Positions 10,962 through 23,172 of a stretch of DNA of 64,000 nt are shown here, piece by piece. The notes beneath the pieces were generated by a model. It was not told the DNA's origin. It made no database searches and saw only the letters and a program-made list of their open reading frames with translations. The stretch covers positions 5,494,871 through 5,558,870 of the forward strand of contig JAJEKV010000010.1 in NCBI GenBank assembly GCA_021234155.1, written 5' to 3'. The stretch's first letter is position 1, and each line of letters begins with the position of its first letter. The translations under genes and the position numbers were made by a program. Origin of the DNA: Isoetes taiwanensis (taxonomy: Eukaryota; Streptophyta; Lycopodiopsida; Isoetales; Isoetaceae).

Positions 10962-11135
10962 CGTGGTATTTATCAACCACCGTCATGTTTGAACCAGCAT
11001 GAACTGAAAAAAACTCCGTGTATTTTTTCTTTCAATGTGGTTTTAACATGACACTCACTAAAAAATTGGTTAAGTCCACAAAAACCTCGTGTATTTTTTT
11101 TGGTTCAAACATGACGGTGGTTGATAAATACCACG
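10962..11135. mobile_element. 174-bp MITE with perfect 35-bp inverted repeats
   Basis: 10962-10996 and 11101-11135 are exact reverse complements over 35 bases (CGTGGTATTTATCAACCACC and onward). CAACATGCAGC occurs on both sides (10948-10958 and 11140-11150), which looks like a 9-11 bp target duplication and would suit a Mutator-like MITE. The interior has two copies of CGTGTATTTTTTC-type sequence and no ORF. Confidence 0.8.
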
Positions 11136-11150
11136 CCCGCAACATGCAGC

Positions 11151-13560
11151 TGCCCTTATATACAGGTATGTGCTAGCGTTAGGATCTAGTATGCCACCAC
11201 CTTTGTGTCTACAACAACTGAGACTTTACAGGACCTTTTGTGGCTAAAACACTTGTTGTTTTGCACATTGTTACAACTTATGCTACATTGTATTGTGATA
11301 ATAGCAGCACAATTTGCAAGCATCTGCCTAAGACATGTTGATGTTTGTTTTGTCAGCGAATAGCTCGATCTATTGTTCTACTTAGGAATAACAGTTAGCA
11401 ATGGTCTAACTAAGCCAATCGTATGCACCAAATTGATCAACATGAAGGCTCAGTTAATAATGGTGTCATTGTAACTGAAGGGAGAGAAGGGCTAGTCACC
11501 TAATTCGCAAGTCATCAGCTTACAGAAAAATATTGATATAATCTTAAGGTTTATCTCCAGTAAGTCCCACAAGGCGTCTTCTATTAAAACACAATAATGT
11601 GGAATACCACAAACACAATAATGTGGAATACCACCTTGTACTCAAGCTATGAAACTGCCTTGGCAACTAATGCCCCGAACAAACCACGCATTTAAAAAAC
11701 CTAAGAGACATGTGTTGCAACTTCAGAATGCCATTCCACCACACCAGATATGGTTTAAATCCAACATTGCTAATTTCTTCAACCACACAAACTAAAGGTT
11801 CAAGAAACAGAACTTTGCATTAACACTGGCAATGCCAATATTCAATTATAAAAGCCATGCACTAACTTTCCTGAATATCTTCTCTATAGCATGTCCCATG
11901 CCATGCACTAACTTTCCTGAATATCTTCTCCATAACATGTCCCATGCCAGCTTAAGTGGTAATCGGTAATTGTGCACTTCAGAAATAAAATAAATTCGTT
12001 ACTAGCGCATGCCATAATGATACTAGCCCCCAACCCATGATCATGTGAAGAAAAGAACAAAATGCTGCAGTCAGTAAGCTAGCCTGCTAGTCATATATTC
12101 AAACCAATAGCAGCCTTTTAAACCACATATTAGCCCGTTGTGCCCAGTGCATAAGGCTGCAACGAAGGGACCTTACAGTTAGACATCTGTGTCCGTTCTC
12201 AAGAAGCCTAGTGGGCTGTATAGACTTCAAGGTTTGAACTACAAATTTCAGAAGAGAATCGATTTTACAAAGACTCAATCTCCATTTCCACAATGAATAG
12301 ACGTGCTAATGGATTGTACTTCTGTGATGATTGAGCCTTGCTTATAGTTTTATGATGGATACCCATCTGGCTCTAGTGAGCAATTATTCCTCTTCAGCAT
12401 TCAGTAGTCAAGGCCTGGGAACGTGGCACCTCCACCTCATCAAAAACTGAGGTGGCATAAGTAAGTCTGTTAGATCTTCAGTTTTTAAAATCAAGGGCTA
12501 TCAAAATTAGAAAATGGGCAAGAAAATAGTAACGGAGATGGGAGGAGCCACATCCCAAGCGGACCTCTTCTCATGCCATTTGCATTCCTTTAATGACACT
12601 ACATCCAATCCTCCGCCATCGCTTCCGTCCTTGAGCTCAGCCTCAGCAAGGCGCTCGCCGATTTTTTCCCTTTTGCAGGCCGCATCCAAGTCCAAGAAAA
12701 TGGCTCCAACATGCTCTTTCACTGCAATGGGGCTGATGCGCAATTTACACAAGTTTATACTCATCTGGCTATGGCGGAACTGGGAGATTTTCATCTTCTT
12801 TCGCTTGATTTGTCTCAAGAGCTCTCTCAGGCTGTCAGACATACTATTCTTTGGCCTTGGTCTCCAAAAACACCACTTCTTTTCATTCAAATTTTTGCAT
12901 TACATGTTTATGCTGCTTTTTCTTTGACTGCCACCAGATTTGTGATGGCACCAGCACTTGGCAGTTTATCAGATATGGTCCACCATTCTCTTTTCCAAAA
13001 TTTTGAGCCGACATTGTCAGGTTGTGTTCCCTTTCTTGCAATTTCGAAATTAATCCACGTTGTCTGTAAACTCAGAAATATCTTGAGTTCTAGATATCCT
13101 AATTCGGCCTTGCCTTGCAGAAATCATTTACTTTGTGGTATCCTTGCAGACACAAGGTCTCAATATTTATTTGCCGTAAATAACATCTCGATCCCTATAA
13201 ATGTTGGATGCATCAAAGAAGGGTAATATATATAAATTGACATATTTGGCATTAAGTTAGATTTTGCATGATAATTGATCTCCTTTGCATCAGAGCTGAA
13301 TTGAATTGTATGAACACAATTCACAAATAAAAAAAGCAAGAAACACTTTCATGCTTCAAAATGATCAAATGCGATAAATTTGTCATTCCGTAGATCCAAC
13401 ATTTCTTTCTATCGCATTAACCACAAGTACAATTCAATTTATACTACTTTGCCCTAATTTTCTATGCCTTTATTTTCTATAGCCTCTGGCGTGTCTTTTT
13501 GCTAGTTTTTGGTATTAGTTATCATGGTTTAACTCTATTTAAATCACTGGATAGGTAAAC
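11151..13560. other. 2.4 kb without a recognised gene; small tandem repeats
   Basis: Visible structure is limited to a 24-bp tandem pair near 11590-11640 (ACACAATAATGTGGAATACC) and a 46-bp pair at 11855-11900/11901-11946 (CCATGCACTAACTTTCCTGA). ORFs at 12514-13226 have no family signature in either strand. CACTACATCC at 12597 does not look like a transposon end. Confidence 0.5.
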
Positions 13561-13565
13561 AAACA

Positions 13566-14296
13566 ATGTCAGGATCTGAAAGTAGTGCCAATGTGAGGAA
13601 CACTTGCTTGCCACGCCGTATATTAACAAAGCCATCATCCTCATCGTCGGATATGGTATTATCAAAGTCATCATCTTCGTCGTCTTCACCATCTCATCAA
13701 CCAAGTAGGAAACGGGCTAGACGAGACCCAAGCAAAGCTTTCTTTCTCCATCGGCGCAGTTGTTGGTGCAACAAATGTAAAGGCAAGTCTAATCGTTCCT
13801 AGATTTGGTCTTTGTCAGAGGCAACCAATTCAACTTGATGAAGGACATGATCTTGACGAGAATGAAAGTAGTGTAAGTTATCTCCTACAATACGTAAATT
13901 CATTTTACTATTTATATTTTATTTAAATGCATATTTGTTTGTGGTCTTCCCATGGATTTTTTCTGGATTAGGCATTTTATTTTTGTTATTCTCTATTGTT
14001 ACTATTGATTCTAGTCATTGTGGTCCATGTAGTCCTCAGATGAAGCATCTGGCTCACACAATGCATTTGTTGGTGAGGATATGATTCACAAAACTATTAC
14101 GGATTTTTTTCCAACAAATGAACAAAGCAGTGGTGACAAAAGTTACGATGGTGAGCATATGGGTGATGTGGATGATGACTCATATAGGGAAAAGGCAACA
14201 TATTTCAATAATGAGGCAAGCAAACCATTGTTCCCTAATGCCCATGTTTCTCGTCTTGCAACATGCATGTTGATCCTAAATCTCCAATTTGGCTGA
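13566..14296 (+). pseudogene. CACTA TNP2-like transposase, N-terminal part
   Basis: The first ORF (ATG at 13566) is Ser-rich and basic, then reaches a Cys pair with the spacing CWCNKCKGKS seen at the start of many TNP2-type transposases. Later text reads TITDFFPTNEQSSGD, an acidic linker, then SKPLFPNAHVSRLATCMLIL, which matches the PLY-x-G/N start of the TNP2 core. Introns are likely (donor-like sites near 13786 and 13872). The core that should follow, with the catalytic residues, is absent. Confidence 0.55.
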
Positions 14297-14939
14297 AATG
14301 AAGGAACCTTTTCTTTTTCCAAGTCAGGTCGAGCAGATATTTTTCCATGAGAATCCTAATGAGACAAACTGATGGATTGTCATACATTGTCAACCAAGAG
14401 CTCGGCATGTAATTGATCTATCTGTAGCTAAAAATAATATGGAAGAGCTCTCCCATGATATTCATGCTAATGATGATGATGATGCTAATGATGATGATGT
14501 TGTTGTTGCTGCTACTGATGATGATGATTGTGGCGGCGGCAAGGGCGATGACCCATTATTGCATGAAGCAGAAGAAGGAGAAATTGAAGAAATTGGCATC
14601 AATATTGAAGAGGAGAGTGCATATATGGGAGAAGGTTATCTCGAAGGTAGTTTACTTGAGGATGATACTGATGAACATGTTCCTTTAGAATCTCCATTCA
14701 TAGAACTTTCACAAAGAGAGGAAGTTGATAAAGAACTGAATTATGTGCTTAGATCTCCATTCAATTCGCCAATTCACATTGCTGGACATAATGAGGATTA
14801 TATGGAAGACGAAGAGATTACCGAACATGCACATGATCCATCCGAAGCAACTAGAAATTTGGCTTTTTGTTTATATCTAGATGAGGATGAGATAGAGGAT
14901 ATTGAGAACGATCTTAATGAAGTTGCCACATGTGAGTAA
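14297..14939 (+). pseudogene. CACTA transposase C-terminal (DUF4216-like) remnant with acidic tail
   Basis: After a short break the reading gives PFLFPSQVEQIFFHENPNET, an in-frame stop (TGA, probably once Trp), then WIVIHCQPRARHVIDL. This is the pattern of the DUF4216-type domain at the C-terminus of CACTA TNP2 proteins. It runs on into a 166-codon open acidic tail from 14439 (DDDDANDDDVVVAATDDDDC and onward) ending at TAA 14937-14939. The direct N- to C-terminal junction shows a large internal deletion. Confidence 0.55.
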
Positions 14940-15600
14940 TCAACATTGTTAATCTTATTGCTATGACTACTATGGTTTAGATCATTTGGTATTGAGTATT
15001 GTTTTTTATCTTCCTATAAATTTGCTCCCTTTTGTCAGGTACCCTTCACCATTACTACTCCCCTTCATCTGACCATGTCCAAATCATTCTTTCTATCAAG
15101 TAACATTCCTTAGCACAATACTAAATCTTTAATGATATATGAAAACCAAACTCAATTCTACTAATATATTAATACAAATTGGATGGCATTATATTATAAA
15201 TCTCATAGAAATATTATAATGATGGAGTTATAAATTTGTTAAAAAATTGTTGCAACAACCCACATAAATTGCAATATAAAGTTGACAAAATGCTCCTTAA
15301 AGTTCCGTTAAAATATTAGATGAAATTTTGGATAATCATTTGTTATAAGTCTTAAGAAAAAGTTGGCACAACTTTGCTTAAATATTGTTCAAAAGTTGTT
15401 GCAAAAATCTACTTAACATGCGATAGAAAGTTGACAAAAGGAGGTCATTGCTTTGACAAAAGATTTGACACTATGCAGTAGACACAATGTTGACACAACA
15501 CACGCACTTTGTGTCAAGATAGTAGTATTCGACACAATTTTGTCACTACACCTAGGACTTGTCACAAGGGTTGACACTATATCCCCATCCTCTTGTAGTG

Positions 15601-16565
15601 CAAGTTTTCTCCCAACTAGTTACATGAACAAAATATTTTAAATAAACTGCTCAATTATCCCAAAATCATGTCTTGTATAAGGCAAGACCAGCATGCAGAG
15701 TATAATGTATTTGTCAGCAAGCATGCAAAATAGCATTGGTGGAAATTCAAGTCCAACCAAGCTGTCTAAGAGATTAAATGAAACTATATCAATGAGAAGC
15801 TCTTCCAAATAAACACTGAAGTTGCTCACGTGCTTGCCACAGAAAATGGTATTTGATAATTTGCATGATGATTACAACTTGAGCTCACAATATGATTCAC
15901 GATCTAAACATTAGAATTAGGAAAAAGGCTTATGGCTTCTGTATTAAACATAGTTTCTGCATTTCATTTTTAGCCTGCAATAATAAATACTTGGAACTGT
16001 ATACACATGAGAGATGAATATATCCTATGTCATATGAATGAAAAAGAGGCTCCCTGCTTGTATAGCCCTTTGAGCAAATTCTTCCACATTCATTGTATAT
16101 GAACGTAATATGTGCAGCATAGTGAGAGATGTAAACTATTTTCCTTCTTTGCAAGCCATGCTCTATTCTTTAGGCCTTTCCATATCATAGCAATCATACA
16201 TTATAATATCCACAATTGCACAAGTTTTGCCTTCAGATAGCAGTGTTCCATAGCCTGCTAATGATAACATCTTCATCATAAGAAGGCAAACATTTGAAAA
16301 ATCTTGCAAAAGTAGGAATACTTAGCTTGGTCTCTTTCTTTCTTTTGTTGTGCATAAGAAATATTCTGCATTAACAAAAATTTAAAATATAACTTAAATA
16401 ATATTCAGAAATATATTCTTTAATATTCTAAAATATTTCTTAATATATTCAAAATCATCAACAGAAATTTAAAATATAACTTAAGTGGGACATTAAGGAT
16501 AGTTCTATAATATACAAAGACAATTCAATTAGAATACTTGTGTTGGTAGGATAAAATATACTGAC
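15601..16565. other. intergenic, no gene recognised
   Basis: AT-rich sequence directly right of the CACTA terminus. I looked on the minus strand for the next exons of the VPS41-like gene at 16566-16781 and saw none. Confidence 0.5.
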
Positions 16566-16781
16566 CTGATTTCCTTGGTAATCTAACAAGTGAACAATTC
16601 CATCATGTGTACCAAGGGCAATGATCCTCTCAGCAACAATAATGCAAGATGCGGCATCAGCAGAGAGCAAGGTAGGAACGCTATTCCCAAGCCTCGTATA
16701 TTTCAATCTGGGTTCCTCTTCTTCTTCATACTCTTCATCCTCTGGGGCAATATCTTCTTCGTTCCCATTTTCAATCAGCAT
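16566..16781 (-). pseudogene. VPS41: VPS41 (HOPS complex) N-terminal exon
   Basis: A 72-codon exon starting at ATG 16781 and ending at a donor (GGAAATCAG/GTCAGT). It encodes an acidic start (EDEEYEEEEEPRLKYTRLGN), then SVPTLLSADAASCIIVAERI, then IALGTHDGIVHLLDYQGNQ. This is the N-terminus and first beta-propeller blade of plant VPS41, a tethering subunit for vacuolar and late-endosomal fusion. The second exon, expected to continue into the WD40 repeats on the minus strand, is not visible in the next kb, so this is an orphan exon or has a long first intron that runs into the CACTA element. Confidence 0.75.
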
Positions 16782-16932
16782 CTGGAATCAACAAATCTGC
16801 ATATTGCACTGGAATTATGCCTACAGAAAATTGACACACATGTGTATCTATCTTCTACTGTCAAGCTTAATATAAATGATATTAAAAATAAGGGAAGAAA
16901 ACTACAATAGTCTGGTCTTATTTTCCAGAGAC

Positions 16933-17055
16933 CTGAAAGATATGAATGCCACTTCTACTACACGATTCTATTGCTTGCCCAATAAAGCCCCACCAGGGTG
17001 GAAATAGCAAAGTGGACAATTTGTTTGGAACCCCATTTTCATAGTCATCACTTGG
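16933..17055 (-). CDS. unidentified 41-codon exon
   Basis: Flanked by CTATAAG/CC and CTTTCAG/GTCTCT, a phase-0 exon reads PSDDYENGVPNKLSTLLF then PPWWGFIGQAIESCSRSGIH then IFQ. The Trp pair and the clean splice sites argue for real coding sequence. The family is not recognised. It may belong with the exons at 17961-18405 on the same strand. Confidence 0.4.
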
Positions 17056-17079
17056 CTTATAGCTTCAATGGCATATTCA

Positions 17080-17780
17080 ACAAAACCTAGACTTATTCAG
17101 ATATAATAGACAGGGATATCAATTTAAGATTATATGTCATGTTTAATTCTTCTTGATTCTTATAATTTTTAAAAATTCTAATTATATAACTTTATCTAGT
17201 TACATAACTCATTATAGAAACATAAAATTGCTTTCTAAACTAATTTTCACGTGAATCTATTTAGAATTAGACATTTCAAGAATATAAAATTTTAATTTTC
17301 AGTGATTTCTTGATAAATTTAAAATTTTGCAATCGGGATAATTTTTAAATGAAATATGATGGTTTGATAGGTGATTGACTTAAAATTATATGAGAATTTC
17401 ACAATTTACAAACTCTTTGCACTTTAAAAAAAGTGTTAGATTAAAATTAATTAAAAGATAAAGTTTATGTTTTAATGACAAATATTGAATAATTTATTAT
17501 TGTTAAAAATAAACTATTCAAATTTTTTTAATTAAAACATAAACATCATTATTTGATTCATTTCATCTAAACTTTCCTTAAATATTAAACAAAAAAATAT
17601 TTTAATCAAACAGAGTTCATCTTAAATAAAAAAATTTAAATAGATTAGTCTAAAAATTAGTCTAGAAACAATTTAAAACTTTTAACTATCATACTTTTTA
17701 TCTGAAGATAAACTGTAAATTTTATAAAAATCAACAAGAGTTAAAAATACATATAATCTTATCATGGCATCCTTGAAGAA
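17080..17780. other. AT-rich intronic or intergenic sequence
   Basis: About 700 bp of strongly AT-rich sequence with a short inverted pair (GTTTATGTTTTAAT at ~17463 and its complement at ~17534). No ORF of note. Confidence 0.5.
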
Positions 17781-17960
17781 TATCTATTAGATTTGAATAA
17801 GTCCAAGTTTATTAAATATGTCATTTAATTGTACTGAAACAATATCATGCAATAATAATTCATAAGAAAGCAATGCATTCTGAAGTTTGTGCATTAAGCG
17901 ACATTTCCGTACAGATATAAGCCATACATTATTTTCATTGCAAATATCGTTTAAACAAAC

Positions 17961-18405
17961 CTCCACGGGTGGTTGAATATCAGAACGTTTGTGGTGATCC
18001 ATTATTCTAAAGTAAAGTATCTTTCTAAGACATCTCAAAAGTGGCAGCATGAATTCTGCACCTGCACTTTCCAAACTGATATAGGAGATAGAATTAGAAT
18101 GCAAACACGGCTAGTTTGCAACCAAAGCATTGCTATTAAGAGATAGTTAGTAGTTGGAAACGACAAATACATGATATGTCCAATATCATTTACCTGGATA
18201 AAGCGTCTTCTAATATGCGATGGAGAGTTGTTTCAGAAATCAATGAAGGGCAGTTCACTGTTGTATCCTCCTGCCAATAAGCACCTTTTGAAGAGTTTGG
18301 AAGTGATAGAATCACATCTAGGCTTGCAATATTATAAGTCTTAAAGCCATTTTGTTTTCTTCTTGTACAAAATTGCAATTGTAGACAAGCTTCACTGCAA
18401 TGTGA
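17961..18405 (-). CDS. two exons of an unidentified plant gene
   Basis: On the minus strand, exon one (about 18405 to 18194) reads GFKTYNIASLDVILSLPNSS, then KGAYWQEDTTVNCPSLIS, then ETTLHRILEDAL, with a donor CCAG/GTAAATG. Exon two (18075-17961) starts after ATATCAG and reads SLESAGAEFMLPLLRCLRKI then LYFRIMDHHKRSDIQPPVE, with a donor GAG/GTTTGT. Joined across the intron they stay in frame as DALSSLESAGAEF. It reads like an alpha-helical repeat protein. I do not recognise it. Confidence 0.45.
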
Positions 18406-18409
18406 CACA

Positions 18410-19740
18410 ATCCAGTGAAGCTAAGCAACATTTGCAGATTGCATAGTAGCCAAAGACCAAGGCAGCTTGCTAATCCAACAAGATCTCTCATGCATTTTGG
18501 ATCAAACCAAGCAATAATATAAAGATCTTTGCCTACTCTTCTATGATGCAATCCCTTTTGAATCCATGCTTCTGTTTAAGCATATTATACCACTATATCT
18601 AGGCAAATCAAGTAACATGCTGCAGCCAAAACTTACTTACAATTCTTCTTGTGTTTGCATCATCAATATGAAGTACCTTCTCTAGCCCGATGATGGTAAA
18701 ATCCATGCCTTTCATCAAGCACGAAAAAGCCAAATGATCCCTACATAACAGCAAAGAATCTTACATCCATTACCTGCACCATTTTCAGACAGACAGCTTA
18801 ACTGCATCTTTGGTCACTGGAAGCCAGTATTGCATGCATAAGCTTCAGCTGGTGCCAATAAAATGAGGGCCTAACATCTCCCCGACTTGCTTGAAACTCT
18901 TCTTTATACTGCCATCTCTGCTTTTCCTGCCCATATTCTTATGAAGATCCAGGCAGATCTTCGTTATGTCTTCCAGTTTGCCGCAAATATTGGTCTTTTG
19001 CCTAAATCGTTAACCAAACAACCTCGAATCTAAGGAAGGCTTCAAAAAATAAAATGTCGTAAAAAAGGAATTGACAGGGGAAGAATGGATCCGGCACCCA
19101 AGGATGCAGAAAACTCACTGATTTTTTCCTCCAGCCGTCGCCTAAAACCCACATACACAGCTCCAGATTCCCCACCACAAATTTTCACAGCATTTTCTAT
19201 TTTTCCTAACCGTAGATGCGAAATTAGACAGATCTAACGACATAGAATCAATTTGGCCAATGTGGCATGATACATGGCATAGCTAGAATCGCAGCAAATC
19301 GGTCACCTCGGGTTAGGCAACCCTGATAAAAAAAGGCGATGTCATACCTAGTATAACGGGAAATTAAAACATAGTCACACAGAGTCTCCTCACCTCGCAG
19401 CGTCTCCTCATCTCATTTCTTGCTCTGCAAGCAATTTTGGCTCTGCTCGGCTTTGGATCCACAAGCTCCAATCCAACTATATAAAAGAAAATTTCTTAAA
19501 AATGCTTTTAATCTAAACCAAACAAAGAATTTGGATGATATTTACATTATTGAAATCTACAAAAGAAATTTCATTGGGTTTCTCAGGTGAGAAGCTCTTT
19601 CTCTTCCCTTAATTCTTCCCTGGCCAAGCCATCTCAACAGCAAAAGGTTGTATTTAATTAAAGTGGGACAAATCTCGAATTTTGGGACTCAGACTGAAAA
19701 TGGGACTCATAATGACAAATTTTTTTACATTGAATCGTTG
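18410..19740. other. no gene recognised
   Basis: Minus-strand text here may include the 5' part of the gene with exons at 17961-18405, but I could not find a start codon joined to it. Nothing else stands out. Confidence 0.4.
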
Positions 19741-20040
19741 TTAGATCAGGGGGAGGGGAAGGGGAGAAGTTGGGAGAAGTAATGGAAGGGGATAAGTTAG
19801 AAGAAGGGGGGAGGGAGGAAGTTCGAAAAGGGGGTTGAGAAGAGGGGGCAAGGGGAGGTGAGAGAAGGGTGCAAGGGGAGGTGAGTTCGAAAAGGGGGGA
19901 GGAGGAGAAGAGGGAGCAAGGGAAGGGGGTGAGAAGAGGGGGGCAAAGCGAGGTGAGTTCGGAAAGGGGGGTGAGAAGAGGGGGCAAGTGGGAAGAGTTG
20001 GGGGAAGAGATGAAGGGGGAAGGGGAGAGGGGAAAACCAA
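19741..20040. repeat. G/A-rich low-complexity tract
   Basis: Runs of GGGGAGGTGAG and GAAGAGGGGGCAAG with internal near-repeats of about 45 bp. The Pro-rich minus-strand ORFs over it are composition artefacts. Confidence 0.85.
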
Positions 20041-22009
20041 AATAACTAAAGGGGAATATATCCCCTTGAGATTAAAAATGATAATATTAAAATATAATTA
20101 ATAATTAATTTAATTAAATATAAAATAATTTAATTAATTTAATAAAAAAATATAAACCGTGTTCTCAACTACTGAGTCGAGAATTGATAAGTCTTTCCTC
20201 TGCAAAGCAATTGAACCTAACTCCTTTTAATGGAGTCACAAGGTTCGGCAGAGGAACGCCTACTCTTAACCAAGAAATGAATGACCTAACACTGCTGCAC
20301 ATATCGCCATCTCTAGTTCTACGATTGCAATTTGATTGCAATTCGGCAGACCAAAGCAGCATATCCACCCTGCACAAATGGGTCTGGGCAGAGCGGCTCC
20401 TATAGATATACATCTCGGAAAAGCAGGATGGAGAAGAATCAATTGATGGTCTGCAACAAATCCAAAATAATGTCTACATAACCAGCCGGACACAGCCAGG
20501 ATCTTGACCTTCTCCGTTAACACATGGTGCAGGATTCGAATAACAGAGAAGAAGATTGCCGGAAGCAAATAAGCATTTGGCGAGATCAGGCAGGGGCATA
20601 TCGTGGGGTGCAGAGGCGGATCAGGCAAGGCCGGATTTTGATTCCAGTCTTGGACCGAATCAATCGCCATCTCCTTTATATCCCTCGCTTTTTCTCAAGC
20701 TTGAAGAACCGGCTTAGTCCGACGGAATTTCTAGCTCTACAGGCCCAAGAACCGGGCTTTAATCCGGCATTTTTCTAGCTTTGCAGAGTCTTAATCTGAC
20801 CTATCTGCTCTGTTTTTATGTAATCTTCTTTGAAATCCTCTTCTTTGTGTTTCTGGCTATGGCTATGAATGTAATGGAGACGAAGCTGGAGCTGGAGCAC
20901 CATGCGGAGTTGCTGCACCGCTAGGTCGACTGCAGCAGAGATAACAGAGATCCACATGAATCGGCCTGAAGAAACGGCTTTGCAAGATTTGCAAGAATAG
21001 ACTGTAAGGAAGTCTGCTTTTCAAAAATAGACTGCCGGATCCACATGAATCACTTCAAGGAAGTCGGCCGGATTCGGCAGGCCCCTTTTCCTTGCTCTCT
21101 TTCTTTCCCATTTTAAGCAACCTTTGATGAACGGAAATAGCAAAGCGCAATAAAGATGAGCGCTTCAGCTGCTAGGCTATACTGCTATAGGGAGATTTAT
21201 ATAGAGTGCGGATATCAGAGCTCCAAAATCGCCATCCTTTATCCCAACTAGTCGGAATCGATATCAGAGCCGCTTGAAGCGCCGATATTAGAGCGCTTAT
21301 CTCCAAAAGCGCTTATCTTCAAGAAACGGCTATGGCGCCCATGATTTGCAGTGTATTCGCGACGGATTTGCTGTGTCGCTGGATCTAATAGGGTCTCTCC
21401 CATTTCTGCTCCTTCGCTTTGGAATCAATCGGCTGTCTGCATATGATTCATAGCATGCAAAGCTTTTCTAGATTGGTTCTCAGACAAGAATAAGTTTGAA
21501 ATGAGGCGATGCACATGGCTAGCAGAAGGAATGAGGGCCATACCGTCTAAATTTGCTCCGCCATAGCCATTAAGAAGCTCTGTCGTTCCTTTTTGACGGA
21601 TTCGTGGTTGCAGATCTGCCGGAAACCAGAGTGGTTTCTCCTTTCCAAGTGGTACAACAGGATCTGCGGCACAAAGGTGTGTACCAAATTTCAAAATTCA
21701 AATATTGGGAGGAAAAAAGGGCGGGGTATAAGAAACAATTAAATAAGACTTGAAAATAAGTCACGTAGAGTGAGTTTTGAAGTTGTCATAATATTTGTAT
21801 AATGCATTATTCTAGAATGGGGCTCGCATGAAACCAATAAACCGCCCATAGATAGGCTTCTCATTCATCTCAGCAGATTTTCTACAATGGTGGACAGTGG
21901 GTAGCCGCACACATGCGAACTACCCACGAAAAATAAAGGGAAAATCCAATTATATCATTTGGACCCCAAAAAATACAATGCTAATAGATGTGTGGCTGGT
22001 GTACCTGCT
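20041..22009. other. no gene recognised
   Basis: ORFs up to about 130 codons occur on both strands (for example minus 20266-20670 and 21425-21694), but none shows a family motif or credible splice context. An AT-rich stretch occupies 20070-20160. Confidence 0.4.
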
Positions 22010-22083
22010 GAAAGCTTATCACCGGGATTAAAAAACCATGCCCTTTCGGGTTTTCGAGGAAAAACCCTAGTGATAAGCCTTCG
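22010..22083. other. strong stem-loop, possible structured RNA or MITE relic
   Basis: GCTTATCAC near 22014 pairs with GTGATAAGC near 22070. Inside, GGGTTTTC pairs with GAAAAACCC around a GAG-type loop. The flanking 22200-22310 holds two diverged copies of GGGGCTG(A/G)TCACGCGTGCCA. No RNA family is recognised. Confidence 0.35.
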
Positions 22084-22689
22084 GCAAGGGGCTTAGACAA
22101 ACATAAGGCATAGAAATCGCTCCCAAAAACCCACGCATGGAGAAGTCGAAACAGATGTCGTTCGCCAACCTGTACCTGCACATCACCAACACAACAAAAC
22201 GAGACAACACAAACCTCCCAGAGTGGAGGGGCTGATCACGCGTGCCACGCGACAAAAAACAAAAACCTCTTCAAATAGAGGGGCTGGTCACGCGTGCCAG
22301 GCGACAAATACAATGTTCAAAGAGAATAAGGTACTGCTGAGAGAAAAGGAAGCGCCGATGAGACGTTGATGCAGAACCGCGCCTAAAATAGCGAACTCCC
22401 AACCAGAAAGGGCATGCGCCGCATGCATGCATGCATGCAAGACATGCATGCTCGCCCCATTCTAGAATGTCGATCCGATGTCTCGGATCGATGGGATTAT
22501 TAGTTGTAAGGATAAGTAGGGTAAATTATTTTTCAGTTGTTATAATGTGCATTATAGGTGCATATGATGTCCATTAGATAAATACATGGGGAGGGTCTAT
22601 TTATCATAGAAAATACATAGGAAATTTATGGGGAGGGTAATTTTTCATAGAAAATACATAAAATATTGTGTTTATTAAAAAATACATAG

Positions 22690-23040
22690 TATAGTATAGC
22701 GTGTGCTAATAATAATGTGTGCTAGTATAAAATGCTAATATGTGCTAATACTAATGTGTGCTAAAACTAATGTGTGCTAATACTAATGTGTACTAATGTA
22801 TAAAAAAGCTAATGTGTGCTAATATTAATGTGTACTAATGTATAAAAAAGCTAATGTGTGCTAATACTAATTGTGGTAGTATAAAGTACTAATTGTGTGC
22901 TAATTGTGTGCTAATTGTGGTAGTATAAAGTACTAATGTGTGCTAATTAAGGTGTGCTAGCATAAAAATGCTAATGTGTGCTAATACTAATGTGTGCTAG
23001 TATAAAAACAATTGTTAAATACTAATGTGTGCTAAATAAC
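22690..23040. repeat. degenerate short tandem repeat (CTAATGTGTG type)
   Basis: TAATGTGTGCTAATACTAATG and TATAAAAATGC variants recur more than fifteen times with irregular spacing. A minisatellite-like, AT-rich array. Confidence 0.8.
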
Positions 23041-23172
23041 TAATGTGCTGTGAGAAAAACAATAAACTATGGTGTGATAGAATAATAAACTATGGTGGAA
23101 AATTAGATGGATAGATAGATAAAATGATGCTCTCTCTGGCCCTTGAAATTGCCTTTTTTTACTCTGAGCTAC

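Larger units (their letters stand above)
13566..15600 (+). mobile_element. internally deleted CACTA element, right end present
   Basis: The right end at 15600 reads CCTCTTGTAGTG, a CACTA terminus on the other strand. Its last ~550 bp are rich in short motifs around TTGACAC/GTGTCAA (TTGACAAAAG, TTGACACAAC, TTTGTGTCAA), as expected of subterminal repeats. The coding part joins N-terminal to C-terminal transposase sequence with the catalytic middle missing. I did not find a matching CACTACAAGAGG left end upstream, so the start given is that of the first coding exon. Confidence 0.65.

Noticed and set aside
12597-12606. CACTACATCC as the missing left end of the 15.6-kb CACTA element
   Set aside because: Beyond the first 7 bases it does not match the complement of the right end (CACTACAAGAGG) and no subterminal TTGACAC motifs follow.
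12514-13226. ORFs of 128-171 codons as genes
   Set aside because: No family motif, no splice logic, overlapping frames on both strands. Probably chance.
19658-20040. Pro-rich minus-strand ORFs
   Set aside because: A G/A-rich simple tract in all frames, with no domain.
20184-20670. ORFs on both strands near 20.2-20.7 kb
   Set aside because: Cys/Pro-rich, low-quality readings without any motif I can support.
22420-22442. (CATG)n run as a regulatory element
   Set aside because: A short simple repeat with no supporting context.
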